Notes: generated by a model not told the origin, from the sequence alone. A stretch of 64,000 nt of DNA from Rhodoplanes sp. Z2-YC6860 (GCF_001579845.1 NZ_CP007440.1:3742029-3806028); one strand, 5' to 3'. Shown: positions 1 to 9,464, counted from the first letter of the stretch. Numbers and translations: made by a program.

Positions 1-1
1 G

Positions 2-388
2 TTCGACTGCCATGTGAACCGCAGCCCGATCGCGGGCCGGATCGACCGGATGGTCTATCGCGCCGGCAAGTTCCTCAACGCAGACCTCGACAAGGCGAGC
101 GAGGACAACGAGCGCAATGCCTTCGTCATCACTGGCACCCGCTCGCGCATCGGAGTGGTGCAGATCGCGGGGCTGATTGCCCGCCGCATCGTGCCGTTCG
201 TGCAGGAAGGGCAGTCCATCGCGGCGGGAGACCGGATCGGCATGATCCGTTTCGGCTCGCGGGTCGATGTCTATCTGCCGGAGGGCGGCCGGGCGCTGGT
301 TGCCGAGGGCCAGCTCTCCTATGCCGGTGAAACCGTGCTGGCCGATCTCGCGGTGGCGGATCCGGGCCGCACCTATCGGGTTGGTTAA
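2..388 (+). CDS. psd: Phosphatidylserine decarboxylase, C-terminal part (5' end outside window)
   Basis: Decarboxylates phosphatidylserine to phosphatidylethanolamine at the inner membrane. The reading frame is open from base 2, so the true start lies upstream; 128 residues remain. The visible part matches the short alphaproteobacterial form: an FDCHVNRSP block, an IAGLIARRI segment, and an RFGSR motif in which the Gly-Ser bond (codons at 254 and 257) is the expected self-cleavage site that makes the pyruvoyl group. The phosphatidylserine synthase gene follows 52 bases later on the same strand, the usual psd-pssA pairing, so the same operon makes and then decarboxylates the lipid. The family call is secure; only the missing N-terminus is unknown. 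Confidence 0.95.
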   Translation, partial: FDCHVNRSPIAGRIDRMVYRAGKFLNADLDKASEDNERNAFVITGTRSRIGVVQIAGLIARRIVPFVQEGQSIAAGDRIGMIRFGSRVDVYLPEGGRALVAEGQLSYAGETVLADLAVADPGRTYRVG

Positions 389-440
389 CGCTGCCGTCGC
401 CGGCGTGGCGACGCGGCGTGTAACGGGTTATATTGCGACC

Positions 441-1316
441 ATGTTCACACCCTTCGAACGCGAGCGAATGGAAGCCCGGCGCCAGCGGTTCCGCCGTATT
501 CCGGTGCGCCTGCTGCTGCCGAACATGATCACGCTGCTCGCGCTCTGCGCGGGCCTGACCGCCATCCGGCTGGCCTTTGAGCAGAAGCTCGAATGGGCGC
601 TCGCCGCGATCGTGTTCGCGGCGGCGCTGGACGGCATCGACGGCCGCGTCGCGCGCATGGTCAAAGGCCAGTCGAAGTTCGGTGCCGAACTCGACAGCCT
701 CGCCGATTTCGTCAATTTCGGCTGCGCGCCGGGTCTGATCCTGTACCTCTGGGGCCTGCACGATCTCGGCAATGTCGGCTGGATCGTCGCGATGGTGTTC
801 GCGATCTGCGGTGCTCTGCGCCTCGCGCGCTTCAACGTGATGATCGATGATCCGAACAAGCCGCTCTGGGCCGGCAACTTCTTCACCGGCATCCCGGCGC
901 CGGCCGGCGCACTGGTGGTGATGCTGCCGATCTACGTCGATCTCGTCGGCGGCCCCAAGGTGGGGTCGACGCCGGCGCTGGTCTATACGCTCGCGATCGG
1001 CCTGCTGATGGTGTCGAAGCTTCCGGTGCTCTCCGGCAAGCGCGTCGGCAAGCGGGTCGATCCGGATGTCGTGCTGCCGGTGTTCGTCGCGGTGGTGCTG
1101 TTCTTCGCGCTGCTGATCGCCTATCCGTGGTGGGTGTTGAGCATCGGTACGGTGGTTTATTTGGCGAGCCTGCCGTTCGGCTGGCACACCTACCGCGAAT
1201 ATCAGCGCCACGATGCGGAGGCCGCAGCCGCGCAAGTGGCACACGTCGATGCGTCCGCCGCGCCGCCGCTCCAGCCACCCGACGAACACGGCGAGCGTCC
1301 GGCGCGGCTCAATTGA
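441..1316 (+). CDS. pssA: CDP-diacylglycerol-serine O-phosphatidyltransferase
   Basis: Transfers the phosphatidyl group from CDP-diacylglycerol to serine, giving the substrate of the preceding psd gene. The 291-residue protein carries the CDP-alcohol phosphotransferase signature DGIDGRVAR followed by G and the DSLAD pair (D-x2-D-G-x2-A-R-x8-G-x3-D-x3-D) near residues 65-95, then several hydrophobic membrane segments. The C-terminus is a short Ala/Pro-rich tail. The ATG at 441 was chosen because conserved family sequence begins just after it; the frame stays open further upstream, overlapping psd, but that part has no family character. No strong ribosome binding site is visible. Confidence 0.95.
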   Translation: MFTPFERERMEARRQRFRRIPVRLLLPNMITLLALCAGLTAIRLAFEQKLEWALAAIVFAAALDGIDGRVARMVKGQSKFGAELDSLADFVNFGCAPGLILYLWGLHDLGNVGWIVAMVFAICGALRLARFNVMIDDPNKPLWAGNFFTGIPAPAGALVVMLPIYVDLVGGPKVGSTPALVYTLAIGLLMVSKLPVLSGKRVGKRVDPDVVLPVFVAVVLFFALLIAYPWWVLSIGTVVYLASLPFGWHTYREYQRHDAEAAAAQVAHVDASAAPPLQPPDEHGERPARLN

Positions 1317-1359
1317 GCCGCCTTGCGCCCGTTTTCCGCTTATCCAAACAGGACCTCTC

Positions 1360-1959
1360 ATGCCCCGCGCCACCCGCGTCGTCACCGCAGCCGAGCGCAA
1401 GGACGCGCCTGTCCTCGACACGCTGATCCTGCCGCACGCCCAGCGCCAGGCGCAAAAGGGCTTTCTGTTCGGCGCCAAAGGCACCTGCGTCGAACTCGAT
1501 TTCGCCGAGCCGGTGCGGCTTCGCACCGATGACGCGCTGGTGCTCGACAACGGCGGTCTGGTCGAAGTGGTGGCCGAGCCCGAGCCGCTGGTCGAGGTGC
1601 GTGCCGCCGATCTGCCTTCGCTGGCGCGGCTGGCCTGGCATCTCGGCGACCGGCACGTGCCGGTTCAGATCTTCGAGCGCAAGCTCAGGCTGAAGCGCGA
1701 TCCGGCCATCGAAGAGCTGCTCGCGGCCCTCGGCGCCAAGGCGATGGCGATCGAAGCGCCGTTCGAGCCGGAGGGCGGCGCCTACGAGGCTGCTGCCGGC
1801 GGGCATCACCACGACCACGATCATGGTCACGATCACCACCATCATGACCACGCGCACGGCCATGGGCATCATGACCACGGTCATGTCCACGACGAACACT
1901 GTCAGCATCACGATCACGACCATCATCACGGCCATTCGCACGATCACAAGCACGGCTGA
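1360..1959 (+). CDS. ureE: Urease accessory protein UreE-like nickel carrier with His-rich tail
   Basis: UreE delivers Ni2+ during urease maturation in the cytoplasm. The 199-residue protein has the two-domain UreE layout: an N-terminal peptide-binding domain with DDALVLDNG, then the metal-binding domain with LAWHLGDRHVPVQ (the conserved His of the dimer nickel site) and RLKRDPAIEELL. From about residue 147 the tail is almost entirely His, Asp and Gly with one Cys, a metal-binding extension like that of Klebsiella UreE. AGGA at 1351-1354 precedes the ATG. No urease structural or other accessory gene is in the window, so it is an orphan here. It lies 9 bases upstream of the SDR gene. Confidence 0.85.
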   Translation: MPRATRVVTAAERKDAPVLDTLILPHAQRQAQKGFLFGAKGTCVELDFAEPVRLRTDDALVLDNGGLVEVVAEPEPLVEVRAADLPSLARLAWHLGDRHVPVQIFERKLRLKRDPAIEELLAALGAKAMAIEAPFEPEGGAYEAAAGGHHHDHDHGHDHHHHDHAHGHGHHDHGHVHDEHCQHHDHDHHHGHSHDHKHG

Positions 1960-1968
1960 GGCGGGCGG

Positions 1969-2691
1969 ATGGCGCGGCTCAAGGACAAGATCGTCCTGAT
2001 CACCGGTGCGTCCGGTGCGATCGGCAACGCGGTCGCGGAAGCCGTCAAGGCCGCCGGCGGTGTTGCGGTCACCAGCGATCTGGCCGGGCAAGGCGCAGCT
2101 CACGCGCTCGACGTCGCATCCGAGATGGACTGGCTGCAGCTGATCGCCAATCTCGGCCGCGCCTACGGACGGCTCGACGGCCTCGTCAACGCGGCGGGCA
2201 TCGCCGCATTGGGCAACATCGAGGAGACCGACTTCGCGACGTGGCGCAAGATCATGTCGGTCAATCTCGACGGCACCTTTCTCGGCTGCAAGCACGGCCT
2301 GTCGCTGTTGAAGGTGCAGGGCGGCGCGATCGTCAATCTCTCATCGATCGCGGGCCTGATCGGCGGACACAACTTCGCGGCCTACAACGCTTCCAAAGGC
2401 GGCGTGCGGCTGCTCACCAAGTCGGTGGCGCTGCATGGCGCGCGGCTCAATCCGCAGGTGCGCTGCAATTCGGTCCACCCGGCGTTCCTGGAAGGGCCGA
2501 TGGTCGACGCCATGCTGGAGAGCACGAATTATCCCGATGCGGCGCGCGCCCGCATCACCCGTGACATCCCGCTCGGCCGCCTCGGCACGCCCGCGGAGGT
2601 CGCGGACATGTGCGTTTATCTGCTCTCCGACGAAGCGCGCTTCGTCACCGGCGCCGAGTTCGTCATCGACGGCGGCATGACGGCGCGGTGA
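1969..2691 (+). CDS. SDR family NAD(P)-dependent oxidoreductase
   Basis: A classical short-chain dehydrogenase/reductase of 240 residues, the usual length. Visible landmarks are the nucleotide-binding TGASGAIG near residues 13-20, the NAAG motif, LSSIAG with the catalytic Ser, YNASKGG with the catalytic Tyr and Lys, and the C-terminal VTGAEFVIDGG typical of FabG-like members. The substrate cannot be read from the sequence. It follows ureE by 9 bases with a GGCGGGCGG stretch before the ATG, so the two are probably co-transcribed. It converges on the minus-strand GST gene with 4 bases between stops. Confidence 0.9.
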   Translation: MARLKDKIVLITGASGAIGNAVAEAVKAAGGVAVTSDLAGQGAAHALDVASEMDWLQLIANLGRAYGRLDGLVNAAGIAALGNIEETDFATWRKIMSVNLDGTFLGCKHGLSLLKVQGGAIVNLSSIAGLIGGHNFAAYNASKGGVRLLTKSVALHGARLNPQVRCNSVHPAFLEGPMVDAMLESTNYPDAARARITRDIPLGRLGTPAEVADMCVYLLSDEARFVTGAEFVIDGGMTAR

Positions 2692-2695
2692 GCCC

Positions 2696-3343
2696 CTATG
2701 CGAGCTGCGGCGGATAGCCCGGCATGAGCTCGTAGGGATGCTTCCAGCCGGGCAACGCCTTGATGCGCTCAAGCCAGGCGCCGATGTTCTTGTGCGTGCC
2801 GGAAATGTCGAAGCCGAATTCGTCGGCCGGATAGTAGAGATAGGCGCAGAGCGACAGGTCGGCGATGGTCGGACGCTCGCCCAGGACGAAGCTTCGCCCA
2901 GCGAGCCGCTTGTCGAGGATCGCGAGGTTGCCGTCGATGCGGGCCTTCAGAAACGCCATCACGGCGGGATCGCCCGCCGGCCGCGCAAAGTTCTTCAGAA
3001 AGCGGTAGGGACCGAGGAAGCCGTTGAGCTTCTGGTTGTCGAAGATGATCCAGCGCAGCGCTTCGAGGCGCTCGTCTTCGGTGTTCGGCTTGAACTTGCC
3101 GGTGAGGTCGGAGAGATAAGTCAGGATCACGCCGGACTGGGTGAGCTTCCTGTCGCCGTGGCAAAGCACCGGCACTTCGCCCATTTCGTTGACTTCGCTG
3201 CGGTACTTCGGCGTGCGCGTCTCGCCGCCCTTGAAGAAGTCGACATAGACCGGCTTCCAGTCAGCGCCGATCAGGTTGAGCATCAGCGCGGCGCGATAGG
3301 CGTTGCCGGATTGGGCGAAACAATAAAGCTGGTATTCAGGCAT
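2696..3343 (-). CDS. Glutathione S-transferase family protein
   Basis: Cytosolic glutathione transferase of 215 residues. The N-terminal thioredoxin-like domain has FAQSGNAYR, with Ser (and nearby Asn) at the usual glutathione-activating place, then MGEVPVL containing the cis-Pro and LTQSGVIL containing the glutathione gamma-glutamyl-binding Ser. The helical C-terminal domain carries RSFVLGERPTIADLSLCAY, the conserved N-capping/hydrophobic-staple region. It is the last of three minus-strand genes after mmsA and the AprI/Inh-like gene. The substrate is unknown. Confidence 0.9.
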   Translation of the reverse strand: MPEYQLYCFAQSGNAYRAALMLNLIGADWKPVYVDFFKGGETRTPKYRSEVNEMGEVPVLCHGDRKLTQSGVILTYLSDLTGKFKPNTEDERLEALRWIIFDNQKLNGFLGPYRFLKNFARPAGDPAVMAFLKARIDGNLAILDKRLAGRSFVLGERPTIADLSLCAYLYYPADEFGFDISGTHKNIGAWLERIKALPGWKHPYELMPGYPPQLA

Positions 3344-3430
3344 GGTCGTTCCCCGTGGCGAGCCGTCAGCAGACCACGGCTGTGGCGGCCGGCAAAATAG
3401 ATTTTAGGAATGGATTGGCGCTCGCACCGA

Positions 3431-3844
3431 TCAGTGCGACAGCGCCACCGACTCGCCGGAGGCGGCCTTGCCGTCGAACCGGCCGCCTTCGCCCGCGAGC
3501 AGCGCAAGGGTCTGTCCGTTGTGATCGCGCATGGTGAGGCCGTTCTGGTCGTAGGTCCATTTCCGGCTCATGTAGAACTTGCCGGGGCAGCCGCCTTCCG
3601 GCGCGATCGTGCCCTCGGCAGCAGAGGCGTTGGCCGCGCCGAACGTCATGTTACACTGGCCGCGGCCGGGCGAACTGAACAGCCAGCGTCCCGCGATCGG
3701 CACGGGCGGGGCCGAAGGCTGGGAGAACGAGTTCGAGCTTGTTCCGGAATTCCCGCCAGCACCGAGACCATCGGTGTTGCAGGCGGCGAGCGACAGCGCC
3801 GCCAGCAGGATCGATGCACGGAATGCGAAGCGGAGGTGCTGCAT
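3431..3844 (-). CDS. AprI/Inh family metalloprotease-inhibitor-like lipoprotein
   Basis: A 137-residue exported protein. Residues 1-22 form a lipoprotein signal with the lipobox LAAC, then a Gly/Ser/Pro-rich linker, then a single beta-barrel inhibitor domain: GRWLF, a Cys in RGQCNM, EGTIAPEGGCPGKF and SRKW, the pattern of the AprI/Inh family with its two conserved Cys. In pseudomonads these proteins block secreted serralysin-type proteases in the periplasm; in Rhizobiales homologues are common without a linked protease, and none is seen here. The gene starts 9 bases after the mmsA stop, so it probably shares that transcript. Confidence 0.85.
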   Translation of the reverse strand: MQHLRFAFRASILLAALSLAACNTDGLGAGGNSGTSSNSFSQPSAPPVPIAGRWLFSSPGRGQCNMTFGAANASAAEGTIAPEGGCPGKFYMSRKWTYDQNGLTMRDHNGQTLALLAGEGGRFDGKAASGESVALSH

Positions 3845-3853
3845 GCGTTTTTC

Positions 3854-5350
3854 TTACTTCATCGTTGGGATGACGAACTCGGCGCCTTCCTTGGTGCCCG
3901 AAGGCCAGCGTGCCGTCACCGTCTTGGTCTTGGTGTAGAAGCGGATCGAGTCCGGCCCGTGCTGATTGAGGTCGCCGAAGCCCGAGCGCTTCCAGCCACC
4001 GAAGGTGTAGTACGACAGCGGCACCGGAATGGCGAAGTTGACGCCGACCATGCCGACCTGCACGCGGCTCGCAAAGTCACGCGCGGTGTCGCCGTCGCGG
4101 GTGAAGATCGCGACGCCGTTGCCGTATTCGCTTTCGGACGGCAGCCGGACCGCCTCCTCATAGTCGTGGGCGCGCACCACGGAGAGCACCGGGCCGAAGA
4201 TCTCTTCCTTGTAGATGCGCATGTTCGGCTTCACGTCGTCGAACAGGCAGCCGCCCATGAAGTTGCCGTTCTCGTAACCCTGGAGCTTGAAGTTCCGGCC
4301 GTCGACCAGAAGCTTGGCGCCTTCCTTGACGCCGATGTCGACGTACTCCTTCACCTTGTTGAGGTGCGCCTTGGTGACGAGCGGGCCATAGTCGGCATTG
4401 GGATCGGTCGATGGCCCGACCTTGAGGCTCTCGACGCGCGGCACGAGCTTCTTCAGGAGCGCGTCGGCGGTCTTCTGTCCGACCGGAACCGCGACCGAGA
4501 CGGCCATGCAGCGTTCGCCGGCCGAGCCGTAGCCTGCGCCGATCAGCGCGTCGACCGCCTGATCCATGTCGGCGTCCGGCATCACGATCATGTGGTTCTT
4601 GGCGCCGCCGAAGCACTGCACGCGCTTTCCATGAGCGCAACCGGTGGCATAGATGTATTCAGCGATTGACGACGAACCGACGAAGCCGATCGCCTGGATG
4701 TGCGGATCGGTGAGCAGCGCGTCGACCGCCTCCTTGTCGCCGTTGACGACATTGAGGATGCCCGGCGGAAGACCTGCCTTGAGAAACAGCTCGGCAATCC
4801 GCATCGGCACGGACGGATCGCGCTCCGACGGCTTGAGGATGAATGCGTTGCCGCAGGCGATCGCCGGCGCACACTTCCAGAGCGGGATCATGGCCGGAAA
4901 GTTGAACGGCGTGATGCCGGCGACGACGCCGAGCGGCTGGCGCATCGAATAGAGATCGATGCCCGGTCCGGCGTTGTCGGAGAACTCGCCCTTCATCAGG
5001 TTGGGAATGCCGCAGGCGAATTCCACCACCTCGAGGCCGCGCTGGATGTCGCCCTTGGCGTCGACGAAGGTCTTGCCGTGCTCGGAAGAGAGCAGGCGGG
5101 CTAGGTCGTCATACTCGGCCTGGACCAGCTCCAGAAACTTGAACATCACCCGCGCCCGCCGCTGCGGATTGGTGGCGGCCCAGCCCGGCTGGGCGGCGGC
5201 GGCATTGGCGATGGCCTGCTGAACCTCGGATTTGCTTGCGAATGCGACCTTGGCCTGGACCTCGCCGGTGTTCGGGTTGAACACGTCGCCGGTCCGGCCC
5301 GATCCGCCCTTAACCTCTTTGCCGCCGATGAAGTGGCCGATATCGCGCAT
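3854..5350 (-). CDS. mmsA: Methylmalonate-semialdehyde dehydrogenase (CoA-acylating)
   Basis: Oxidises methylmalonate semialdehyde or malonate semialdehyde to propionyl-CoA or acetyl-CoA with NAD+ and CoA, in valine, inositol or beta-alanine breakdown. The 498-residue aldehyde dehydrogenase has the catalytic Asn in TPFNFPAMIP (N150) and the nucleophile in GSAGERCMA (C281). The FGGAKNH stretch lacks the general-base Glu of ordinary aldehyde dehydrogenases, a known mark of the CoA-acylating members. A strong AGGAGGA lies 5 bases before the ATG. No mmsB or iol genes are adjacent, so the pathway it serves here is open. Confidence 0.95.
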   Translation of the reverse strand: MRDIGHFIGGKEVKGGSGRTGDVFNPNTGEVQAKVAFASKSEVQQAIANAAAAQPGWAATNPQRRARVMFKFLELVQAEYDDLARLLSSEHGKTFVDAKGDIQRGLEVVEFACGIPNLMKGEFSDNAGPGIDLYSMRQPLGVVAGITPFNFPAMIPLWKCAPAIACGNAFILKPSERDPSVPMRIAELFLKAGLPPGILNVVNGDKEAVDALLTDPHIQAIGFVGSSSIAEYIYATGCAHGKRVQCFGGAKNHMIVMPDADMDQAVDALIGAGYGSAGERCMAVSVAVPVGQKTADALLKKLVPRVESLKVGPSTDPNADYGPLVTKAHLNKVKEYVDIGVKEGAKLLVDGRNFKLQGYENGNFMGGCLFDDVKPNMRIYKEEIFGPVLSVVRAHDYEEAVRLPSESEYGNGVAIFTRDGDTARDFASRVQVGMVGVNFAIPVPLSYYTFGGWKRSGFGDLNQHGPDSIRFYTKTKTVTARWPSGTKEGAEFVIPTMK

Positions 5351-5602
5351 TGGTCTTCCTCCTGTCCCTTGATCCGGGACGTCCGTTGGCCCGGTTCTTG
5401 ACGCCGCCGGGCGGTAAATCTCCGTTAACCCGTGGAATAGCGCATGCCCCCGCGTCCGGGAAGCCTGATGGCTGGCAAGGCTGCCTTGGCGGTGCGGCGC
5501 AGTGGTGACGGTCTATTAGCCTTTACAGGTCTTTAAGAGCGCCCGGCGTAAGGTCGCACCGCGCGGTGCCGCCGCTTTCTGCCCGCGCATTTGGAGTGCT
5601 TC

Positions 5603-6394
5603 ATGGATCTGTCCACCGGCCTCGGGCTTGGATTCGGCGCCACCGTTCTCGTCACGCTGATTCTGATGGGCGGCGAACTCGGCATGTTCGTCGACCTGCA
5701 CGCCTTCATCGTCATCTTCGGCGGCTCGACCGCGGCGACTTTGATCCGTTTCCCGCTGAACTCGCTGTTCCACGGCATTCCGTACGGCATGAAGTTCGCG
5801 TTCACGATGCGCCGTTGGACCGCCCACGAGCTGGTCGACGAGATCGCCAACCTCGCCGACGTGGCCCGTAAGCAAGGGCCGATCGGCCTGGAAAAGGTCG
5901 AGATCGAGGACACCTTCCTGGCCAAGGGGATGCGCTATATCGCGGACGGCTACGACGCCACCTTCATCCGCGACAATCTCGAGCGCGACATGGACAACTT
6001 CTGCGCTCATCTCGATGAGGGTCAGAAAATCTACCGCGCGATCGGCGATTGCGCCCCGGCCTTCGGCATGGTCGGCACACTGATCGGCATGGTGCAGATG
6101 TTCGCCAACATGACCGATCCGTCGAAGCTCGGTCCGTATATGGCGGTGGCGCTGCTCGCAACATTCTACGGCGCTGCGCTCGCCAACCTGTTCTGTCTGC
6201 CGATCGCCGACAAGCTGCAGCTCAAGCTGCACGATGAGCAGATGAACCGCTCGCTGATCATCGACGGTGTGCTGATGATCCGCGACAACAAGAGCCCCAC
6301 GCTGGTCCGTGAGATGCTCCTGGCCTACCTCCCGGAGAAGCACCGTCATCTTGGCGAAGAAGAGGAAGCCGAGGCGGCTGCGGCGGCGGCCTGA
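5603..6394 (+). CDS. motA: MotA/TolQ/ExbB-type proton-channel protein (flagellar stator MotA/PomA-like)
   Basis: A 263-residue inner-membrane protein built like the stator subunit MotA: two N-terminal membrane segments (residues 1-45), a large cytoplasmic loop of about 110 residues, then segment 3 with DCAPAFGMVGTLIGMV and segment 4 with LFCLPIADKL, which contain the two conserved Pro residues. The start is set by GGAG at 5593-5596, six bases before ATG 5603; an in-frame TTG at 5591 would overlap that site. The partner MotB-like gene follows after 35 bases. No other flagellar gene is present. Whether it conducts H+ or Na+ cannot be decided. Confidence 0.88.
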   Translation: MDLSTGLGLGFGATVLVTLILMGGELGMFVDLHAFIVIFGGSTAATLIRFPLNSLFHGIPYGMKFAFTMRRWTAHELVDEIANLADVARKQGPIGLEKVEIEDTFLAKGMRYIADGYDATFIRDNLERDMDNFCAHLDEGQKIYRAIGDCAPAFGMVGTLIGMVQMFANMTDPSKLGPYMAVALLATFYGAALANLFCLPIADKLQLKLHDEQMNRSLIIDGVLMIRDNKSPTLVREMLLAYLPEKHRHLGEEEEAEAAAAAA

Positions 6395-6429
6395 TCCGGG
6401 CACTCGGTCGGAGTTGCGTGGCGTAAGTC

Positions 6430-7266
6430 ATGGCCAGAAAGAAAAAGGGCGGTGGCGGACACGGCGGCGGCGGTCACGGCTGGTTCGTGACCTTCGCCGA
6501 TCTGATGGGCCTGCTCGTGGCGTTCTTCGTCATGCTGGTCGCGTTCTCCAACACCGACCAGAAGAAGCTGCAGATCGTCGCGGGTTCGATGCGCGAGGCC
6601 TTCGGCACGCAGAGTGCGATTCGCTATACGGGCATCGTCGAGCTCGACGGCCTTCCGACTCGCGCCAGGTTGAAAAACGTCGACAACATCAAGCCCGAGG
6701 ACTCGTCGGCGACGCCAAGCCCGGATGAGAAGAGCCGCAACAAAAAGTTCGGCGCAAGGCTCGATAACGAAGGCAACTTCGCGCTCGCCTCGGCGTCGTT
6801 GCGTCAGGCCATGCAGGACTTGCCGGAGGTCGCCGAGGTCTCCAAGCACATCATGATCGAGGAGACCAAGCAGGGTCTCAACATCGAGATCGTCGATCAG
6901 AACGGCGCCTCGATGTTCCCCGAGGGTTCCAAGGAGCCGTTCGAGCGCACGCGGCGTGTGGTGCAGCGGCTCGCGGTCGGCCTGAAGGCGTTGCCCTATC
7001 GGTTGTCGATCGCCGGCCACACCGCGGCAACGCGCTTGCCGGGCCGCCCGGGCTACGGGCCGTGGGAGTTGTCGGCCGACCGCGCCAACGCGATTCGCAA
7101 GATTCTGGAGGAGGAGGGGGTGCCGACCGCGAACTTCTACATGGTCGCCGGCCGCGCCGACACCCAGCCGTTATTCCCGGACGATCCGTTCGTTGCCGCC
7201 AATCGACGGGTGACGATTACCCTGATGCAAGAGGCTCCGCCCTTGCCAACCTCCCTTAATCCTTGA
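6430..7266 (+). CDS. motB: OmpA/MotB domain stator protein, partner of the MotA-like protein
   Basis: A 278-residue stator partner. A basic Gly/His-rich N-terminus leads into one membrane segment, WFVTFADLMGLLVAFFVMLV, with the ion-carrying Asp at residue 24, followed by a plug-like DQKKLQ segment. The periplasmic part ends in an OmpA-type peptidoglycan-binding domain (about residues 190-272) with AGHT, LSADRANAIR and NRRVTI. The motif reads AGHTAAT, without the Asp usually following GHT. The peptidoglycan-anchor role follows from the family. Transcribed with the upstream motA-like gene. Confidence 0.87.
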   Translation: MARKKKGGGGHGGGGHGWFVTFADLMGLLVAFFVMLVAFSNTDQKKLQIVAGSMREAFGTQSAIRYTGIVELDGLPTRARLKNVDNIKPEDSSATPSPDEKSRNKKFGARLDNEGNFALASASLRQAMQDLPEVAEVSKHIMIEETKQGLNIEIVDQNGASMFPEGSKEPFERTRRVVQRLAVGLKALPYRLSIAGHTAATRLPGRPGYGPWELSADRANAIRKILEEEGVPTANFYMVAGRADTQPLFPDDPFVAANRRVTITLMQEAPPLPTSLNP

Positions 7267-7329
7267 TTTGGTTGAATTAATTTTATCTGCAGCAACCAGT
7301 CGGCCCCGGTGTTGTTTTCTTATGGGGGG

Positions 7330-7369
7330 TGTATAAACCGCCGCCTCAATTGACGTTGCGATGCAACCC
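7330..7369 (+). promoter_or_regulatory. Candidate kup promoter/leader shared with the second kup gene
   Basis: TGTATAAAC at 7330-7338 is followed by CCGCCTC (7341-7347) and a TTGACG...GCGATGC block ending about 20 bases before the kup ATG. The second kup gene has the same order of elements at 10321-10354. The TATAAA could be a -10 box, but no good -35 sits at the right distance, so promoter function is inference. Confidence 0.35.
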
Positions 7370-7386
7370 GTGCCTCTCCCGGTTCC

Positions 7387-9297
7387 ATGACGGATCTCGC
7401 CGCCGAAGCCAGCCGCCCTGCGCAGGAGCCGGCCGCCCATTCAGCCGGCAGCTTCTGGGCGCTCACGCTCGGCAGCGTCGGCGTCGTCTATGGCGATATC
7501 GGCACGAGCCCGCTCTATGCGTTTCGCGTCGCGGTCGGCCATGCCGCCGCCTCCGGCCCTGTGACTCGCGAGACGGTGCTCGGCGTTCTGTCGATGATCT
7601 TGTGGGCGCTGGTGGTCGTCGTCACGGTCAAATACGTCCTGGTGCTGTTGCGCTCCGATAACAACGGCGAGGGCGGCACCTTGTCGTTGACAGCGCTCGC
7701 CACCCGCGGCTTCGGGCATCGCACCATGGTGGTGATGCTGCTTGGCATTGTCGGCGCGGCAATGTTCCTCGGCGACTCGGTGATTACGCCGGCGATTTCG
7801 GTGCTCTCCGCTGTCGAAGGCCTGTCGCTCGCGACGCCAGCCTTCCAGCACTATGTGCAGCCGGTCACCGTCGTGATCCTGATCGCCTTGTTCGCGGTGC
7901 AACGGCGCGGCACCGCGCGGGTCGCGGCATTCTTCGGGCCGATCATGGCGATCTGGTTCGTCTGTATCGCCGTCGCCGGCGCCACGCATATCCTCGACGA
8001 CCCTCACGTCTTTGCCGCGATCAACCCGCTCTACGCCATCAGCTTTCTGTCGATGCACGGCCATATCGGGCTGATCACGCTTGGCGCCGTGTTCCTGGCC
8101 GTCACCGGCGGCGAGGCGTTGTACGCAGATCTCGGCCACTTCGGGCGCAAGCCCATCCAGGTCGCCTGGCTCGGTTTCGTGCTGCCGGCGCTGTTGATCA
8201 ACTATTTCGGCCAGGGCGCGCTCTTGCTGGCGCATCCCGAGGCCATCGAAAATCCGTTCTACCGGCTGGTGCCGGATTCGCTGCTGCTGCCGTTCGTGGT
8301 GCTCGCAACGGCCGCGACCGTCATCGCGAGCCAGGCCGTCATCACCGGCGCCTATTCGCTGGTGCGGCAGGCGATCCAGCTCGGCCTGTTGCCGCGACTC
8401 GCCATCGTGCACACGTCGGCGGAATATTCCGGCCAGATTTATCTGCCGCGCGTGAACACCGCGCTGCTGGCCGGCGTGCTGCTTCTGGTTGGGCTGTTCC
8501 GCACCTCCGATGCGCTGGCTTCGGCCTATGGCATCGCGGTCGCCACCACCATGGTGGTCGACGGCGTGCTCGGTTTTCTGGTGATCTGGCGGTTGTGGCA
8601 TTGGCCGGCCTGGCAGGCGGCATTGCTGATGGTGCCGCTGGTCATCGTCGACGCGACGTTCTTCTCAGCCAATCTCTTGAAGCTTCTGGAAGGCGCCTGG
8701 GTGCCGCTGCTGTTCGGCATCGGCATGGTGATGACGATTCTGACCTGGCGCCGCGGCACGCGCATCCTTCAGCAGAAAACCCGTAAGACCGAAGTGCCGC
8801 TCGACGCGCTGCTGTCGTCGCTGGAAAGAAAGCCGCCGCACATCGTGCCGGGCACCGCGGTGTTCCTCACCAGCGACCCGGATTTCGCGCCGACGGCGCT
8901 CCTGCACAATCTCAAGCACAACAAGGTGCTGCACGAGCACAACGTGATCCTCACCATCGTCACCGCGGATACGCCGCGAGCGGCTGAGGAGGAGCGGGTG
9001 ACGATCACGCCGGTGGCGAAGAACTTCAGCCGAGTCGCGCTGAAATTCGGCTACATGGAGACGCCGAACGTGCCCAAGGCGCTGGCCATCGCCAGGAAGC
9101 AAGGCTGGCAATTCGACATCATGTCGACCTCGTTCTTCCTGTCGCGCCGCGCGCTCAAGCCGTCGGCCCATTCCGGCATGCCGACCTGGCAGGACCGGCT
9201 GTTCATCGGGCTGGCTAAAAGCGCATCAGACGCCACTGACTTCTTTCAAATTCCGACCGGGCGCGTGGTTGAAGTGGGAACTCAGGTCACAGTCTAG
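7387..9297 (+). CDS. kup: Kup system low-affinity potassium uptake protein (first copy)
   Basis: A 636-residue K+/H+ symporter of the inner membrane. The Kup/HAK signature [10 protein letters not shown] lies near residues 37-46, followed by about twelve hydrophobic segments to roughly residue 455 and a cytoplasmic C-terminal domain with [21 protein letters not shown] and the closing RVVEVGTQV. Full length for the family. It closely resembles the second kup product along its whole length. An Omp25-type gene separates the two copies. Duplicated kup genes are common in Bradyrhizobium relatives; differing affinity or pH range is possible but not visible. Confidence 0.96.
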   Translation: MTDLAAEASRPAQEPAAHSAGSFWALTLGSVGVVYGDIGTSPLYAFRVAVGHAAASGPVTRETVLGVLSMILWALVVVVTVKYVLVLLRSDNNGEGGTLSLTALATRGFGHRTMVVMLLGIVGAAMFLGDSVITPAISVLSAVEGLSLATPAFQHYVQPVTVVILIALFAVQRRGTARVAAFFGPIMAIWFVCIAVAGATHILDDPHVFAAINPLYAISFLSMHGHIGLITLGAVFLAVTGGEALYADLGHFGRKPIQVAWLGFVLPALLINYFGQGALLLAHPEAIENPFYRLVPDSLLLPFVVLATAATVIASQAVITGAYSLVRQAIQLGLLPRLAIVHTSAEYSGQIYLPRVNTALLAGVLLLVGLFRTSDALASAYGIAVATTMVVDGVLGFLVIWRLWHWPAWQAALLMVPLVIVDATFFSANLLKLLEGAWVPLLFGIGMVMTILTWRRGTRILQQKTRKTEVPLDALLSSLERKPPHIVPGTAVFLTSDPDFAPTALLHNLKHNKVLHEHNVILTIVTADTPRAAEEERVTITPVAKNFSRVALKFGYMETPNVPKALAIARKQGWQFDIMSTSFFLSRRALKPSAHSGMPTWQDRLFIGLAKSASDATDFFQIPTGRVVEVGTQVTV

Positions 9298-9464
9298 GTA
9301 TCGGGGTAAGTGCGCGGGACCTGACTTAACCCCATGATCTTGCTGTAAATGTTGTGCGAAAAGCACACCCGCCGCGGTATTTCTCCGGGCATGTATTCTG
9401 ACGTAGCCCCTAAATCCTAGTTGCCGTAGACAGATTACAACTTAGGCACCCAGGAGAGGGCACA

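Noticed and set aside
3410-4669. 419-codon plus-strand frame opposite mmsA
   Set aside because: No domain character and high Arg/His content; the minus-strand mmsA frame has the whole aldehyde dehydrogenase pattern.
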